From the NCBI GenBank assembly GCA_002314445.1, contig DCFX01000055.1, positions 1 to 64,000 of the forward strand: a DNA stretch of 64,000 bases, read 5' to 3'. Source of the DNA: Treponema sp. UBA1793 (GTDB lineage Bacteria > Spirochaetota > Spirochaetia > Treponematales > Treponemataceae). Positions 24,931 to 33,921 of this stretch are shown here, one piece after another. The translations under genes and the position numbers were made by a program. A model generated the notes under the pieces. The model saw only the letters and a program-made list of their open reading frames with translations. It was not told where the DNA came from and did not search any database. Positions within the stretch are counted from its first letter, which is position 1. Each line of letters starts with the position of its first letter.

Positions 24931-26001
24931 TTAACGGATTTTTAAGAAGAGTCCCAGCAAGGCCACTGTTATGAGCAGCTGCATGATCATGAATTTAATA
25001 AGGACCTGAGTCGGCGACCAGCCATGATTCTTGCGCATTTCATCATGAAGAGGAAACCGTATATTTTCAAAAATGTGAATATGGAAAAATCTGAGCAGCG
25101 CTACTTTGAGCAGCCCCATTCCACCATTGATGAAAATAATCGTCGATGTTGACAGAATGAGGAACGGATTGCCGCTTACGAGAACACATACGCCGATGAA
25201 AAATCCGAGCGCTCTGCTGCCTGCGTCTCCCATGAGTACCTGGCTCGGAAACGCATTATGCCACAGATACCCCATGAGAACGCCTGCAAGCGCAAAAGCC
25301 ATGACAGCCCAGTTTGCACCGGAGGAAAGATGAGGTACAAGCAGGTAAGCCGAGATATCTTTATGACCGAGAATAAAGTAGAATATTACGCCCATTGTTA
25401 TGAGTGCAATAAGGACGAGCGTTCCGGAAAGTCCGTCAACACCATCCGTACAGTTTGTTGTGTTCACTGAACTCCACAGCAGAATAATACCTACGATAAG
25501 ATATACGGCAAAGTTCACCGCAACAGGGTGGGTAATGAACGGGAGCCAGAAGTATACTTTACCGTCTGCAGACGTACTTGAAATGCAGTAAAAAAGCAGA
25601 ATTGTTTCTGCCGCACTTATAACAAGATCAAGGAATCCTTTCCTGTATTCGCCCCAGCTGGAAATACTGCGGTCGTCGAGGTATCCGGTAAGCATCATAA
25701 TCCATGTAAGTGCCAGTGTACCGCATTGCAGCAGGGAAAGCGGCGTAAACAGAATTGTTATGATGACGAAAATCGTGATGAAGACGACACCGGCACCAGT
25801 AGGTTTTCCCTTTGCGGCTTCTGCCGTAAAGGTAAATTCCCTGCCGCGGTCATGAGGCAGCCGCTCATAAAAATGAGGCAGTAATTTCATCGAGAGGATA
25901 AAACCTGTGTAGAGTGCAAGCGTTATGAGGACTGTATAAGACTGGAGTAGTCGTGCTGGTCCAAAAAAGTGTTGAAGATATGCTCCAAGATAATACAACA
26001 T
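24931..26001 (-). CDS. mraY: Phospho-N-acetylmuramoyl-pentapeptide transferase MraY
   Basis: A 356-residue polytopic enzyme that transfers phospho-MurNAc-pentapeptide to undecaprenyl phosphate, making lipid I for peptidoglycan. Ten helices are predicted. Family motifs: KPTGAG (in place of TPTMGG), MLTGYLDDRS (the DD pair), NTTNCTDGVDGLSG, MGDAGSRALG, and a C-terminal IRFPLHDEMRKNHGWSPTQVLIKF, the variant of the HHH loop that I associate with spirochaetes. Normally mraY sits in a dcw cluster; here it stands alone, converging on the RND operon. AAGGGG lies 7 nt before the ATG. Confidence 0.88.
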   Translation of the reverse strand: MLYYLGAYLQHFFGPARLLQSYTVLITLALYTGFILSMKLLPHFYERLPHDRGREFTFTAEAAKGKPTGAGVVFITIFVIITILFTPLSLLQCGTLALTWIMMLTGYLDDRSISSWGEYRKGFLDLVISAAETILLFYCISSTSADGKVYFWLPFITHPVAVNFAVYLIVGIILLWSSVNTTNCTDGVDGLSGTLVLIALITMGVIFYFILGHKDISAYLLVPHLSSGANWAVMAFALAGVLMGYLWHNAFPSQVLMGDAGSRALGFFIGVCVLVSGNPFLILSTSTIIFINGGMGLLKVALLRFFHIHIFENIRFPLHDEMRKNHGWSPTQVLIKFMIMQLLITVALLGLFLKIR

Positions 26002-26043
26002 ATGAGCCCCTTAAATTTTTTACTTTGCCGGAAAACCAGATTC

Positions 26044-27651
26044 TCAGCAGCCTGGGTGTTCAATACCCGTAAAAATCATTGCAATTCCGCGTTCATTACA
26101 CAATTTAATAAACTCTTCGTCGTTCGGCGTACCGCCCGGTTGCAATATTGCATGGATACCACTGTCTGCCAGCTGTTTCAACTCTGTACTGAAAGGAAGA
26201 GCTGAACCACATACTAAAACTTCGGCATTTTGCGTATTGTTTGTTAGACCGGCCTGTATATTTTTTACAGAATGATCAAGTGCTGCAAGGCATGCATCTT
26301 CCGGAACCATCGCAGTACAGCACATTCCTGTTGTAACCTGGTCTTTAATAAGAACGGCAGCATCCTGTTTTGTTCCCATTATAATAAGCTGCCCGAAAGC
26401 CATCTCATCAATCTGCTGCTGCGAGGGGCGTGTTTTCGTAACGAGATTCCATTTTTCAAAAAGAATATTATCCGCCGTTTCTATAATGAGTCCTCCGTCG
26501 AGCGAGCGGAAATTATAGGAAAGCATGGCAGGTTTTGACATGGCAATAAGACGCATGTCTTTTTTTGCCGCAAGCGTAACTCTCGCATCTGCCGTGAATC
26601 CCGGCGCGACAACAGCAGTAAGATTTGACTGTACAAGTTCCTGTGCGGCTATGTCATCAACGACAGCGCTGAATCCCACGGCTGCGCCGTCAAGGGCGCG
26701 TTTTCCGCAGTTGAACATTTTCTTATATGATTCTGCTGCATTAGAACCAAGTGCGGCACTAACAGAAGTCTCGTGTTTTATGGAATACGTGAAGACGCAA
26801 CCTGCTGCGGGGGTAAACTGAGTAACAGTCGGATTTCCTTCACTGTCATTTCCCTGTACGGCAGCTGCATTTTTTAACTGCATTGAAAACCTTGTGAGTT
26901 CCTTCCATATTGCGTCTATTTCAATATAGAGATTGTACGATATTTCTTTTCCCTGCAGCTTTTTGAGGCCCCCGAGCGAACCAATGAATTCCGGCAGCAT
27001 GTATAAGCTTGCAGACTGGTGGCTGGTAGCCCCGTTTTTTAAATCTACCGCTTTTTTGTACGGTATTGTAAAATAGCGCAGATATGTATCGGTTCCTGTC
27101 TGAAGAAGAATTGAATCGCCTACTGATGCGTTGCATGCGGCAATCATGTTAAATGCTTTACCTGCAAGATAAAGCCGGAAATCAGATGAAATGCTTTCTG
27201 TCTTCATCCTGATCATTACTTCTTCATAATCGGAAGGATCTGTAAGGGCAAGTACATTTTTGTAATTTCTGCATGCGGCCTGTATGAGAGAACAGCAGCG
27301 CATATCGATACAATTATTTGAAAAATCGAGTTCTACAAAATCGCTTATTTTCTTGAAGGACGGCATGGTATTGATGCATACCATGTTGATTTCCTGGTAG
27401 TCATTGCTGTAATAACTTCTGTCACGCTGTTGTCCTGTTGTAAGAATGGAACTATACAACGTCAGGTAATGCTGGAAAGTGCGGGGCGTTTCGGTAATCG
27501 CTGTCATTTCCGTATAAGGAATATCTGCTTCTGCAAGCATCTTACCTGTTTCTCCGGCAGAAATAAGCTCCCATCCGTCCCTGAAAAGATATTGAGACAG
27601 CTTTATGAGGTTTTCTGTGTCGGCTGTACACAAAATCGCCCGTTTCTTCAT
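26044..27651 (-). CDS. Divergent PurH-like protein (AICAR formyltransferase / IMP cyclohydrolase family)
   Basis: A 535-residue protein of PurH length and order, but with many family residues changed. In the transformylase half the catalytic Lys-His pair is kept (K292-H293 in TYSIKHETS), while the following NPCG is lost. LKNGATSHQ replaces the usual KYGxNPHQ, and the ending GSALPF ... QPGGTPNDEEFI ... IFTGIEHPGC replaces SDAFFPF ... QPGGSIRD ... FTGxRHF. The N-terminal cyclohydrolase half keeps only the outline (ISAGETGKMLAEADIPYTEM). It could be a weakly active PurH or a repurposed homologue. It has no ribosome binding site; TGnTATTAT ends 6 nt before the ATG. Confidence 0.75.
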   Translation of the reverse strand: MKKRAILCTADTENLIKLSQYLFRDGWELISAGETGKMLAEADIPYTEMTAITETPRTFQHYLTLYSSILTTGQQRDRSYYSNDYQEINMVCINTMPSFKKISDFVELDFSNNCIDMRCCSLIQAACRNYKNVLALTDPSDYEEVMIRMKTESISSDFRLYLAGKAFNMIAACNASVGDSILLQTGTDTYLRYFTIPYKKAVDLKNGATSHQSASLYMLPEFIGSLGGLKKLQGKEISYNLYIEIDAIWKELTRFSMQLKNAAAVQGNDSEGNPTVTQFTPAAGCVFTYSIKHETSVSAALGSNAAESYKKMFNCGKRALDGAAVGFSAVVDDIAAQELVQSNLTAVVAPGFTADARVTLAAKKDMRLIAMSKPAMLSYNFRSLDGGLIIETADNILFEKWNLVTKTRPSQQQIDEMAFGQLIIMGTKQDAAVLIKDQVTTGMCCTAMVPEDACLAALDHSVKNIQAGLTNNTQNAEVLVCGSALPFSTELKQLADSGIHAILQPGGTPNDEEFIKLCNERGIAMIFTGIEHPGC

Positions 27652-27666
27652 AAGAAAATAATAGCA
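27652..27666 (-). promoter_or_regulatory. Extended -10 promoter, leaderless start of the purH-like gene
   Basis: On the minus strand TG-C-TATTAT (27666-27658), then six bases and the ATG at 27651. Confidence 0.5.
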
Positions 27667-27747
27667 GAAACGTCAGGTATTTGCAACGAAGTTTTCTGCA
27701 ATATTGCATTGTCCCGCATTGCTTACTTTTCAAAGGTATGTTACTTG

Positions 27748-27763
27748 TGATAGAATCGCTGAA
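27748..27763 (+). promoter_or_regulatory. Extended -10 promoter, leaderless start of the aroA-like gene
   Basis: TG-A-TAGAAT (27748-27756), then seven bases and the ATG at 27764; no Shine-Dalgarno sequence. It is divergent from the purH-like promoter within a 112-nt space. Confidence 0.5.
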
Positions 27764-29155
27764 ATGGATATCATATCAAGAAAGACAGTACTGCAGGGAA
27801 GCATCCGTGTTCCCGGTTCAAAAAGTCATACAATCCGTGCGCTCCTTTTTGCGTCTCTTGCACACGGTACGTCTCATATTTCAAATCCGCTTCCAAGCGC
27901 CGACTGCCTGTCAGCGGGTAGAGCAGTTCCGCTTATTGGCGCGAAAGTTGATTATGGCGGAGATACAGATGCTGTCTGGACTGTAGAAGGTGCGGGTGAA
28001 AATGCGCATCTCCCTGACGATGTGGTGAACGTAGGAGATTCAGGTTCTCTTCTGTATTTTATGTCGCCGATTGCAGCAACATTTCCAGGCTGGAGTATAT
28101 TCACGGGAGATGAATCAATAAGAAATCGTCCTGTTGCCCATGTCGTTGATGCTTTACAGCAGCTCGGCTGCGAGGCGCATATATCCCGTCCGGGAAAGAA
28201 TGCCCCTCCGCTTATCATACGCGGGCCTGTCACAAATCATAAAGTAGTTACCGACGGTCAGCTTTCCCAGTATGTAAGCGGCATGATGATGGCGGCAACC
28301 CGTATGGATGGGACGCTTGAAATTGAACTTACTGATCCAAAGGAAACGCCGTATCTTACAATGACGAGAATCTGGCTCGAAAGTTTCGGCGTCAAAACGA
28401 CAGTCTCTTCCGATTTTAAACATATTACGGTAACAGGACCGACAGTCATTTCAGGCTTTTCCCGGACGATTCCATCGGACTGGGAAGCTGTCGCGTTTCC
28501 GCTTATCGCTGCTCTTATGACTGACAGCGAAATTACGATTGAAAATGTCGACGGCTCCGGCAGTCAGGGTGATGATGCTATTGTACATGTGCTGCAGTCC
28601 GTAGGCGCTGATATTTCATGGGATCGTATTGCCGGGAATCTTACTATACGGGGCGGCCGCCGTGCACATGCGCCAAGCGGTATGATTCCCGGAAGACTTT
28701 CAACGCAGAAACTACCTGCCGGTGAACTTCATGTAAATCTTGCAGGCTTTCCCGATGCTGTTTGTGCAATTGCTGTAATAGCAAGCTTTATTGAAGGGAC
28801 AACTATAATAGAAGATATTGGTGTATGCCGCAAAAAAGAGACAGACCGTATTGACGTTATGAAAAGTGAACTTGCAAAACTCGGTATAGAGACGGAAGCC
28901 GGATCTGATTGCCTTGCGATACACGGTCATTCACCATTGACTTCATCGGGCGAAAAAAATAATGCATTTACGCTGCACGGCGGTACCGTAGAAAGTTATG
29001 GTGATCACCGCGTTGCAATGTCACTTTCGTGCCTCGGTCTGGGTTTGCCCGAAGGAGATACGCTTACGGTAAAAGGTGCAGAATGCTGCTCGGTATCATT
29101 TCCCGGATTTTTTGATGTGATGAACAGAATAGGCGCAGGTTTTGTAATATTGTAA
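27764..29155 (+). CDS. aroA: 3-phosphoshikimate 1-carboxyvinyltransferase (EPSP synthase) family protein
   Basis: A 463-residue EPSP synthase-fold protein; the enzyme joins shikimate-3-phosphate and PEP in aromatic amino acid synthesis. Conserved: VPGSKSHTIRALL (16-28, with Lys20, Ser21, Arg25), GDESIRNRPVAHVVDAL, GQLSQYVSGMM, CRKKETDRIDVM and ESYGDHRVAMS. Changed: the usual GNAGTxxR loop is GDSGSLLY (91-98), with Tyr98 in place of Arg, and the C-terminal Lys of the (S/T)KSFP motif is Val444 (CCSVSFPGFF). Both residues help bind PEP or the phosphate in characterised enzymes, so activity is uncertain. The start is fixed by the leaderless promoter and the conserved N-terminus; no other shikimate gene is adjacent. 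Confidence 0.82.
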   Translation: MDIISRKTVLQGSIRVPGSKSHTIRALLFASLAHGTSHISNPLPSADCLSAGRAVPLIGAKVDYGGDTDAVWTVEGAGENAHLPDDVVNVGDSGSLLYFMSPIAATFPGWSIFTGDESIRNRPVAHVVDALQQLGCEAHISRPGKNAPPLIIRGPVTNHKVVTDGQLSQYVSGMMMAATRMDGTLEIELTDPKETPYLTMTRIWLESFGVKTTVSSDFKHITVTGPTVISGFSRTIPSDWEAVAFPLIAALMTDSEITIENVDGSGSQGDDAIVHVLQSVGADISWDRIAGNLTIRGGRRAHAPSGMIPGRLSTQKLPAGELHVNLAGFPDAVCAIAVIASFIEGTTIIEDIGVCRKKETDRIDVMKSELAKLGIETEAGSDCLAIHGHSPLTSSGEKNNAFTLHGGTVESYGDHRVAMSLSCLGLGLPEGDTLTVKGAECCSVSFPGFFDVMNRIGAGFVIL

Positions 29156-29185
29156 AATCCGTTTTTGGGGATTATACTTAACTGT
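29150..29185 (+). promoter_or_regulatory. Promoter of a leaderless GGDEF-gene transcript
   Basis: TTGTAA (29150-29155), 17 nt, TATACT (29173-29178), seven bases, ATG at 29186. The -35 box overlaps the last codons of the aroA-like gene. Confidence 0.6.
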
Positions 29186-30292
29186 ATGGATTTTACAGAG
29201 TACAAAATAGGCTATTACAGGCGATGGCAGAAGAGAATTCTCGGAATAAGCTGGACTATGTTTATAACTGTATTTGCTCTGGAAATCGTTGTCGGTCTTT
29301 TTCCTCTCATATACGGTAATCTGCCTCCGTCTTTCCTTGATTATTGTATAAAAAATATTGTACTTCCGAGCAGCATGAATTTTGTCTGTCTGATCATCGC
29401 AACTATTCTTGTCGGTTCTCCAGCTTTGACAATTATGCAGAAAAATTATACGGTTTTGTTTCTTTTTCTTGCGATAGTGGCTGTCATTTCTTTTTTTCAT
29501 AATTATTATCAGATTGTATTTTTACTTCCCTGTGCAGCACTGTTTATTGCGGCGCTCCTCACTGACAAAAAACTGTTGAGTACTATTTTTATATCTGCAA
29601 TGGCGGTTGCGGTTTTTTCAATGCTGCTGTGGTTTATTACAAAACCGGGGGACAGTTTTCAGTTAAAAATAGGTACAGCAGTTGCCGTTGTTGCCGTTCA
29701 CTGCGCATCTTATTATTTTTCAAACGCCATTCTGTTTTCTGTTCAGGAGCAGATTGATTTTATCTATGACGGTTATTTAAAACAGCAGCAGCTCCTTGAT
29801 GAGCTCCAGCTTGAACCTCTTACACGATTGTACAACAGGGCCGCGCTGGCTGAAGCAATTTCCAGCTGCATAAAGACATATAAGGAAACAGACGGTCTGC
29901 TTATGATCGCTCTCATTGACCTTGATAATTTTAAAAGCGTAAACGATAAATACGGACATGCAAACGGAGATATTGTACTTATTGCTTTTGCAGAGTTGAT
30001 GATAAAAATACTTGGAGGCAGCAGAAATGTGTTCCGGTACGGCGGAGATGAGTTTGTTATTTTATTCAAGAACCAGAATCTGAGGGCTATTGAATCTTCT
30101 GCCGAAAAAATTTGTTTTTCTTTCACGGAAATGAAATTTGACTTTATGGACAGGAGAACCCGTTTATCTGCAAGTATGGGCATTGCTGCATATCATTCGG
30201 GGATGACAAGTAAAGAGTGGTTTGAGTCTGCGGACAGCGCCGCATATGCAGCAAAGTCTGCCGGAAAGAACCAGTTTGTAGTCGTTTTATAA
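29186..30292 (+). CDS. Membrane-anchored diguanylate cyclase (GGDEF)
   Basis: A 368-residue protein with about six N-terminal membrane helices (residues about 18-190) and no obvious ligand-binding loop. A short helical linker (IYDGYLKQQQLLDELQLEPLTRLYNR) leads into a GGDEF domain. The GGDEF active site is intact (FRYGGDEFVILF), as are the metal-binding Asp (IALIDLDNFKSVNDKYGHANGD) and the SMGIA strand. The product would be cyclic-di-GMP, which fits the PilZ receptor at 59642. An RxxD inhibitory site is not seen at the usual place. The next gene begins 4 nt after its stop. Confidence 0.9.
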   Translation: MDFTEYKIGYYRRWQKRILGISWTMFITVFALEIVVGLFPLIYGNLPPSFLDYCIKNIVLPSSMNFVCLIIATILVGSPALTIMQKNYTVLFLFLAIVAVISFFHNYYQIVFLLPCAALFIAALLTDKKLLSTIFISAMAVAVFSMLLWFITKPGDSFQLKIGTAVAVVAVHCASYYFSNAILFSVQEQIDFIYDGYLKQQQLLDELQLEPLTRLYNRAALAEAISSCIKTYKETDGLLMIALIDLDNFKSVNDKYGHANGDIVLIAFAELMIKILGGSRNVFRYGGDEFVILFKNQNLRAIESSAEKICFSFTEMKFDFMDRRTRLSASMGIAAYHSGMTSKEWFESADSAAYAAKSAGKNQFVVVL

Positions 30293-30296
30293 ACAC

Positions 30297-31451
30297 ATGG
30301 CACTTGAGGAAAATCAGTCGTATCTCCATGAACAACTCATTACATATATAGGCAATAAACGGGCACTTCTTCCTTTTTTAGGTGAAGGTATCCGTTATGT
30401 CCGGGAGCGCACAGGCTGTCGTAAAATTGACTGCTTTGATGTATTTTCCGGGAGCGGTATTGTATCCCGTTATCTGAAGCAGTATGCGCGTTCTCTTACA
30501 GTAAATGATATGGAACTGTATGCACAGGTTATAAGCAGTTGTTATCTTTCCAATACGGATGAAATTACTGTCCCTGTTCTGTATGAAAAATATACAGTGC
30601 TTACCGCCAGAATAGCGCAGGAAATGCGTGAGAACGGCGCAGTCCGGCCCGGATTTATTTCCCGCCTGTACGCTCCGCAGAATGAAAACGATGTACAGGA
30701 CGGTGAGCGCTGCTTTTACACACCTTATAATGCCCAGTACATAGATACAACCAGACAGCTTATTTCTGAAATGATTCCTTCTCCCGAGCAGCAGTATTTT
30801 ATTGCACCTCTTTTATCGGAATCATCCGTCCATGCGAATACCGGCGGTATATTCAAAGGCTTTTATAAGGATTCGGGAACAGGAAGAGGAAAATTCGGCG
30901 GAAACGGAGCGAATGCACTCAACCGCATCAGGGGAAATATTGAGCTTCCGTTTCCCGTTTTCAGCAGATATTCCTGCCCTTTTCGTGTTTTCCGCAGCGA
31001 AGCAAATGAACTTGCTGACGGAGAAAAATTGTACAGCGGATTGCCCGGCGGTATGTTCGATCTTGCATATATTGACCCCCCGTATAATCAGCATCCATAC
31101 GGCTCGAATTATTTTATGCTTAATCTTATTGCTTCATATGAACCGCCCGACACGACGCATATAAGCCGTGTGTCCGGCATACCGCGCTGCTGGAACCGTT
31201 CACAATATAACAACAGGAAATGCGCTGCGGAAACGTTCAATAGACTTGTTCTGTCTCTTCGGGCAAAATATCTGCTTGTGTCGTTCAACTCGGAAGGTTT
31301 CATAACACGCGAAGAAATGCTCGACATTCTCAATCAGGCGGGCAGCGTAAGGGTATTCGAATCGCCGTACAACGCTTTCCGCGCTTCACGAAATCTTGGC
31401 CAGCGGCCGATACATGTGAGCGAATATTTATACGTTGTAGAAAAGCGTTAA
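30297..31451 (+). CDS. Solitary DNA adenine methylase (D12/Dam-like)
   Basis: A 384-residue N6-adenine methyltransferase of the D12 class. It has the opening YIGNKRALLPFL (17-28), the SAM-binding motif DVFSGSGIVSRYLK (48-61), the catalytic YIDPPYNQHPYGSNY with D260-P-P-Y263, and the late LVSFNSEGF motif. A long target-recognition-like insert lies between the SAM motif and DPPY (about 80-240), with a Gly/Asn-rich loop near 190-210. No restriction endonuclease gene is near, so it may serve epigenetic or repair functions or be a remnant of a restriction system. It follows the GGDEF gene by 4 nt and its stop overlaps the convergent gene's stop through TTAA. Confidence 0.85.
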   Translation: MALEENQSYLHEQLITYIGNKRALLPFLGEGIRYVRERTGCRKIDCFDVFSGSGIVSRYLKQYARSLTVNDMELYAQVISSCYLSNTDEITVPVLYEKYTVLTARIAQEMRENGAVRPGFISRLYAPQNENDVQDGERCFYTPYNAQYIDTTRQLISEMIPSPEQQYFIAPLLSESSVHANTGGIFKGFYKDSGTGRGKFGGNGANALNRIRGNIELPFPVFSRYSCPFRVFRSEANELADGEKLYSGLPGGMFDLAYIDPPYNQHPYGSNYFMLNLIASYEPPDTTHISRVSGIPRCWNRSQYNNRKCAAETFNRLVLSLRAKYLLVSFNSEGFITREEMLDILNQAGSVRVFESPYNAFRASRNLGQRPIHVSEYLYVVEKR

Positions 31452-32461
31452 TAAACTATAGAGGCTGCAATCGGGAGATGGTCTGAATAGCCGGTTCCTG
31501 TATACACTTTATATCCATTGGGACGTCCGCCGCTGTCTGCCCATGCACCATGTGTTTCCGGCCTGAAATCAGTTACGGCCGCATTTCCAGCTGTGAAAAA
31601 GTGATCTATTCGTTCCCAGCTGCCGTCGTAACAATAACTGCCCGGTTCTGCATATGTTCCGCCCCCGGTAAACCACGGCGAATGTACCGGTGTTTTTTCA
31701 ACAGAGCCGAACTGGGCACCGCGGAGCAGTACAACATCGTTTTCCGCCCCGCGTACAAAATCTCCTATGTCACGGTTAAAATCTCCGCATGCAAGCACTG
31801 CAGAACCAGGCAGCATGGCGATTCTTTCCGAAAGCAGTGATTCCTGCCAGTCCCGCCATATTTCAGTCTTTTCCTCACCGCCCGATTTCGACTTCCAGTG
31901 ATTGACAATCAGTACGAGAGAATTGCCTTCCGTGAGCACAGAGACTTCCATGACAGGACGCATCGGAGGCTGCACTCCCTGTACACGGATATCAAGAGTG
32001 TGCACAGTCATGCCGCTGAGAGAATAACGGGAAATGACTGCACATCCGATTGCGTCGCCGGCGGTTTTTGAAAAACATGCATAATTCCAGTTTCGACTGC
32101 TGTTCCAGGAGTTTGCAGCAAGCCTGTTTGCAATATCATACAGAATGCCTTCGTTTTCAATTTCTTCAAACACATATACGTCTGCATCGAGTTTGTTTAT
32201 GACATCACATAACCTGTCAAGCCGCGTAACATAAGCATTCCTGTTCCATGCTGATTTCGATGATTTGAATTCACTGTATTCTGTACCGTCGTTTACCGCA
32301 TTGAAAAACGTTTCCGTATTCCAGTTTACTATGCGGAGTGTCTGACGTTTCGCACTCCTGTTATTTGTATCATTCTCCATGCTGCGGCAGGAGATATCTC
32401 TGCAGCCGCATATAAAAAATGCCGCAGCAAAAAATAAGGTGATAATCGGTATTTGTTTCAT
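31448..32461 (-). CDS. Endonuclease/exonuclease/phosphatase-fold lipoprotein
   Basis: A 337-residue exported protein. The start at 32459-32461 has GGAG 8 nt upstream; a second ATG six bases earlier is too close to it. A signal peptide ends in FFICGC (Cys20), so it is likely a lipoprotein. The EEP fold shows RIVNWNTETFF, the metal-binding VYVFEEIENE, VNHWKSKSGG, the CGDFNRD motif, and the C-terminal catalytic GYSDHLPI. It may hydrolyse extracellular nucleic acids or phosphoesters; the substrate is unknown. It is transcribed after the ychF terminator. Confidence 0.85.
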   Translation of the reverse strand: MKQIPIITLFFAAAFFICGCRDISCRSMENDTNNRSAKRQTLRIVNWNTETFFNAVNDGTEYSEFKSSKSAWNRNAYVTRLDRLCDVINKLDADVYVFEEIENEGILYDIANRLAANSWNSSRNWNYACFSKTAGDAIGCAVISRYSLSGMTVHTLDIRVQGVQPPMRPVMEVSVLTEGNSLVLIVNHWKSKSGGEEKTEIWRDWQESLLSERIAMLPGSAVLACGDFNRDIGDFVRGAENDVVLLRGAQFGSVEKTPVHSPWFTGGGTYAEPGSYCYDGSWERIDHFFTAGNAAVTDFRPETHGAWADSGGRPNGYKVYTGTGYSDHLPIAASIVY

Positions 32462-32478
32462 AGGCATAACTCCGGAAC

Positions 32479-32509
32479 AAAAAAATAGCGGAGATAAAAG
32501 ATCTCCGCT
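32479..32509 (-). terminator. Rho-independent terminator of ychF
   Basis: AGCGGAGAT (32487-32495), a 5-nt loop, ATCTCCGCT (32501-32509), followed on the minus strand by TTTTTTT. It lies 45 nt after the ychF stop and just before the EEP lipoprotein start. Confidence 0.88.
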
Positions 32510-32554
32510 GTATAAATCGTTCAAAGTTTACTATTTTACGCGCCCTGAAAGCTG

Positions 32555-33694
32555 TTATTTGTTCGGGGCGCTGAATTTGATGAACAGTACATCGCCGTCC
32601 TGCACAACGTAATCTTTGCCTTCCACCCTGTACTTACCGGCTTCCTTGATTTTTGCTTCGGTGCCGTATTTGCGGAGGTCGTCAATCGAGTATGCCTCTG
32701 CTTTGATAAAACCCTTTTCAAAATCAGTATGAATGACGCCTGCCGCTTTTGGTGCGGTGTCGCCGGCATGAATTGTCCATGCATGGCAGTCATCCGCTCC
32801 GCCTGTAAAGAACGTACGCAGTCCCATAAGTTTATATGCTGTGCGTGCCAGCTCGGACAGACCTGATTCCTTCAGGCCAACGGCATCCATGAATTCTTTC
32901 CGCTCAGCCGGATCAGTTATTTCACAAAGATCTGATTCAAATTTGCCGCAGATGACAACAACTTCCGATTTTTCTTCTTCTGCGAGTTTTTTTACGACTT
33001 CGACATATTTATTCGTTCCCGTTGCGATTGAATCCTCATCGACATTGCAGACATAAAACGTCGGTTTTATGGTGAGGAGGAACATATCCTGAACAGCAGT
33101 TTTTTCCTCGTCGGAAAGATCAGCCTGACGGGCACATTTTCCAGCTTCAAGCATCGGTTTGATTTTTGCGACTGCACTCGTCCACGGGGCCCACTTTTTT
33201 TCTTCTTCTTTGCCAAGTGCACGGCATGCTTTCGTTACTTTTTCCTGGCGTTTTTTGATTGTGTCGAGATCTGCAAGTGCAAGTTCCATGTTTATAGTAG
33301 TAATGTCGCTTTCAGGATCAATGGGAGCTGCCGTGTTTGCATTTTCGCGTACATGCATAATGTCCGGATCATCAAAGCAGCGGACGACATGCGCAATGCA
33401 GGTAACTTCGCGGATGTTTGCAAGAAACTGATTTCCGAGTCCTTCTCCCTGAGATGCGCCCTTGATAAGACCTGCGATATCGACGAATTTTACGGAAGTC
33501 GGCGTTTTCTTTTTAGGCTGAAAGACACTCGAAAGAAAATCGAGTCGTTCGTCGGGGAGGTCAACAATACCGATATTCGGATCGATTGTACAAAAGGGGA
33601 AGTTTTCTGCTGCAGCCGGAGCCGCCGTCAGAGCCGTAAATATAGTAGATTTGCCTACGTTCGGGAGGCCAACAATACCGCAATCTAGTGACAT
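32555..33694 (-). CDS. ychF: Redox-regulated ATPase YchF
   Basis: A 379-residue Obg-family P-loop protein that prefers ATP and associates with ribosomes. G1 is GLPNVGKST (9-17), followed by NFPFCTIDPNIG and the G3 motif DIAGLIKGASQGEGLGNQFL. The G4 position reads NVDE in place of NKxD, which explains ATP preference in this family. A coiled coil follows (LADLDTIKKRQEKVTK), then a C-terminal TGS-like domain (FEKGFIKAEAYSIDDL ... YVVQDGDVLFIKFSAPNK). AAGGA precedes the ATG. Confidence 0.95.
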   Translation of the reverse strand: MSLDCGIVGLPNVGKSTIFTALTAAPAAAENFPFCTIDPNIGIVDLPDERLDFLSSVFQPKKKTPTSVKFVDIAGLIKGASQGEGLGNQFLANIREVTCIAHVVRCFDDPDIMHVRENANTAAPIDPESDITTINMELALADLDTIKKRQEKVTKACRALGKEEEKKWAPWTSAVAKIKPMLEAGKCARQADLSDEEKTAVQDMFLLTIKPTFYVCNVDEDSIATGTNKYVEVVKKLAEEEKSEVVVICGKFESDLCEITDPAERKEFMDAVGLKESGLSELARTAYKLMGLRTFFTGGADDCHAWTIHAGDTAPKAAGVIHTDFEKGFIKAEAYSIDDLRKYGTEAKIKEAGKYRVEGKDYVVQDGDVLFIKFSAPNK

Positions 33695-33804
33695 ACTGCG
33701 TCCTTAATAATGTAGTTATAATAGATAAATAGTATAAGTCATTTACAGTGAATAGGCAATAATCAGAAAAATACAAAATTGCTGCTGAAAAATTTGTTTT
33801 TTTA

Positions 33805-33833
33805 CTGACATTTGTTATACTTATAATTAAAAT
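33805..33833 (+). promoter_or_regulatory. Candidate promoter of the lipoprotein cluster
   Basis: CTGACA (33805-33810), 17 nt, TAAAAT (33828-33833). The remaining leader of about 80 nt up to the ATG at 33922 is A/T-rich without other structure. Confidence 0.4.
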
Positions 33834-33921
33834 ATTGATGCAGGTAAATGTATTTATTTCTTTTTATTACACCGTACAAAGAATAAGTTAGCAGTACATA
33901 GCATTTACATGCGAGGATACT

